Shown here: positions 51,449 through 51,558 of the stretch, piece by piece
Layout of the letters: the number at the start of each line of letters is the position of its first letter
How positions within the stretch are numbered: the first letter of the stretch is position 1
Assembly (NCBI GenBank): GCA_002067205.1
Contig: MVQL01000137.1
Location: 1 to 51,558 of the forward strand
Length of the DNA: 51,558 bases
DNA from: Pelotomaculum sp. PtaB.Bin104
GTDB lineage: Bacteria; Bacillota; Desulfotomaculia; Desulfotomaculales; Pelotomaculaceae
Reading direction: 5' to 3'
The notes under the pieces: model-generated
The model's database searches: none
Told to the model about the DNA's origin: nothing
The model's input: only the letters and a program-made list of their open reading frames with translations
Made by a program: the position numbers and the translations under genes

Positions 51449-51558
51449 GTATATCCTCCCCTTCGGGCAATACTTGCTTTTATTTCGAAAAAGCATTTAA
51501 TCACGTTAATATCCATGCCTATACAATGATCACCACAATGCCCCAACAAAAAAAATCC

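Overview
The window reads as a chromosomal stretch of an anaerobic, endospore-type Firmicute of the Peptococcaceae/Desulfotomaculia kind (an inference; no rRNA or housekeeping marker is present to prove it). Reasons: a selenocysteine formate dehydrogenase behind Moco-type riboswitches, a T-box leader, strong AGGAGG ribosome sites with GTG/TTG starts, an S-layer-homology remnant, LigD in PE-LIG-POL order, and a UbiD-type decarboxylase. Gene density is low and decayed pieces are common: frameshifts, truncated genes, transposase scraps and orphan CRISPR repeats.

Layout. 0-5 kb: frameshifted ligD, then a gene graveyard (SLH, DNA glycosylase, XRE regulator) and a broken 1.2-kb second copy of the formate dehydrogenase 3' end. 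5-6.4 kb: acetyltransferase flanked by two solitary type I-C-like CRISPR repeats, then a small zinc-ribbon gene between structured RNA candidates. 6.4-9.7 kb (minus): a three-gene ABC importer under a T-box. 9.8-13.85 kb (minus): selenocysteine formate dehydrogenase with SECIS, preceded by two tandem Moco/Tuco riboswitch-terminator modules and a good promoter. 14-16 kb (minus): MoxR ATPase plus VWA protein. 16.4-22.9 kb (minus, AT-rich): a poly-gamma-glutamate (PGA) locus with pgsB and pgsC, a small membrane protein, a PghP-like protein that has lost catalytic residues, a five-repeat NlpC/P60 protein with one intact active site, and an intact PghP-type hydrolase. No pgsA/capA is present.

23.6-27.7 kb is a GC-rich block (MalT/LuxR-type regulator, DUF998 membrane protein, small conserved protein). 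28-34 kb: TetR with a perfect palindromic operator and a truncated serine hydrolase, a ferritin-like protein, then a VanR/VanS/VanZ/VanY-like set in which three promoters carry the same 11-bp-spaced direct repeat. 34-42 kb: DUF2975/XRE pair and an aromatic-acid decarboxylase region (UbiD, a 51-residue zinc protein overlapping its 3' end, a DASS transporter) bracketed by the C-terminal half of one ubiX and the N-terminal half of another in inverted orientation. 42-51.5 kb: mostly ordinary genes (DUF1992, VOC, a DUF fusion, MarR and membrane protein, MoaE, RsgA) and a large PEP-synthase/rifampicin-phosphotransferase-like dikinase.

How parts work together: MoaE and the Moco riboswitches serve the formate dehydrogenase; PgsB/PgsC would make and export PGA while the hydrolase-like proteins bind, trim or release it; UbiX would supply prenyl-FMN to UbiD, but here ubiX is broken. 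The strongest candidate for something undescribed is the pgsA-less PGA locus with built-in pseudo-hydrolases. All calls come from reading sequence and family knowledge; no search was run.
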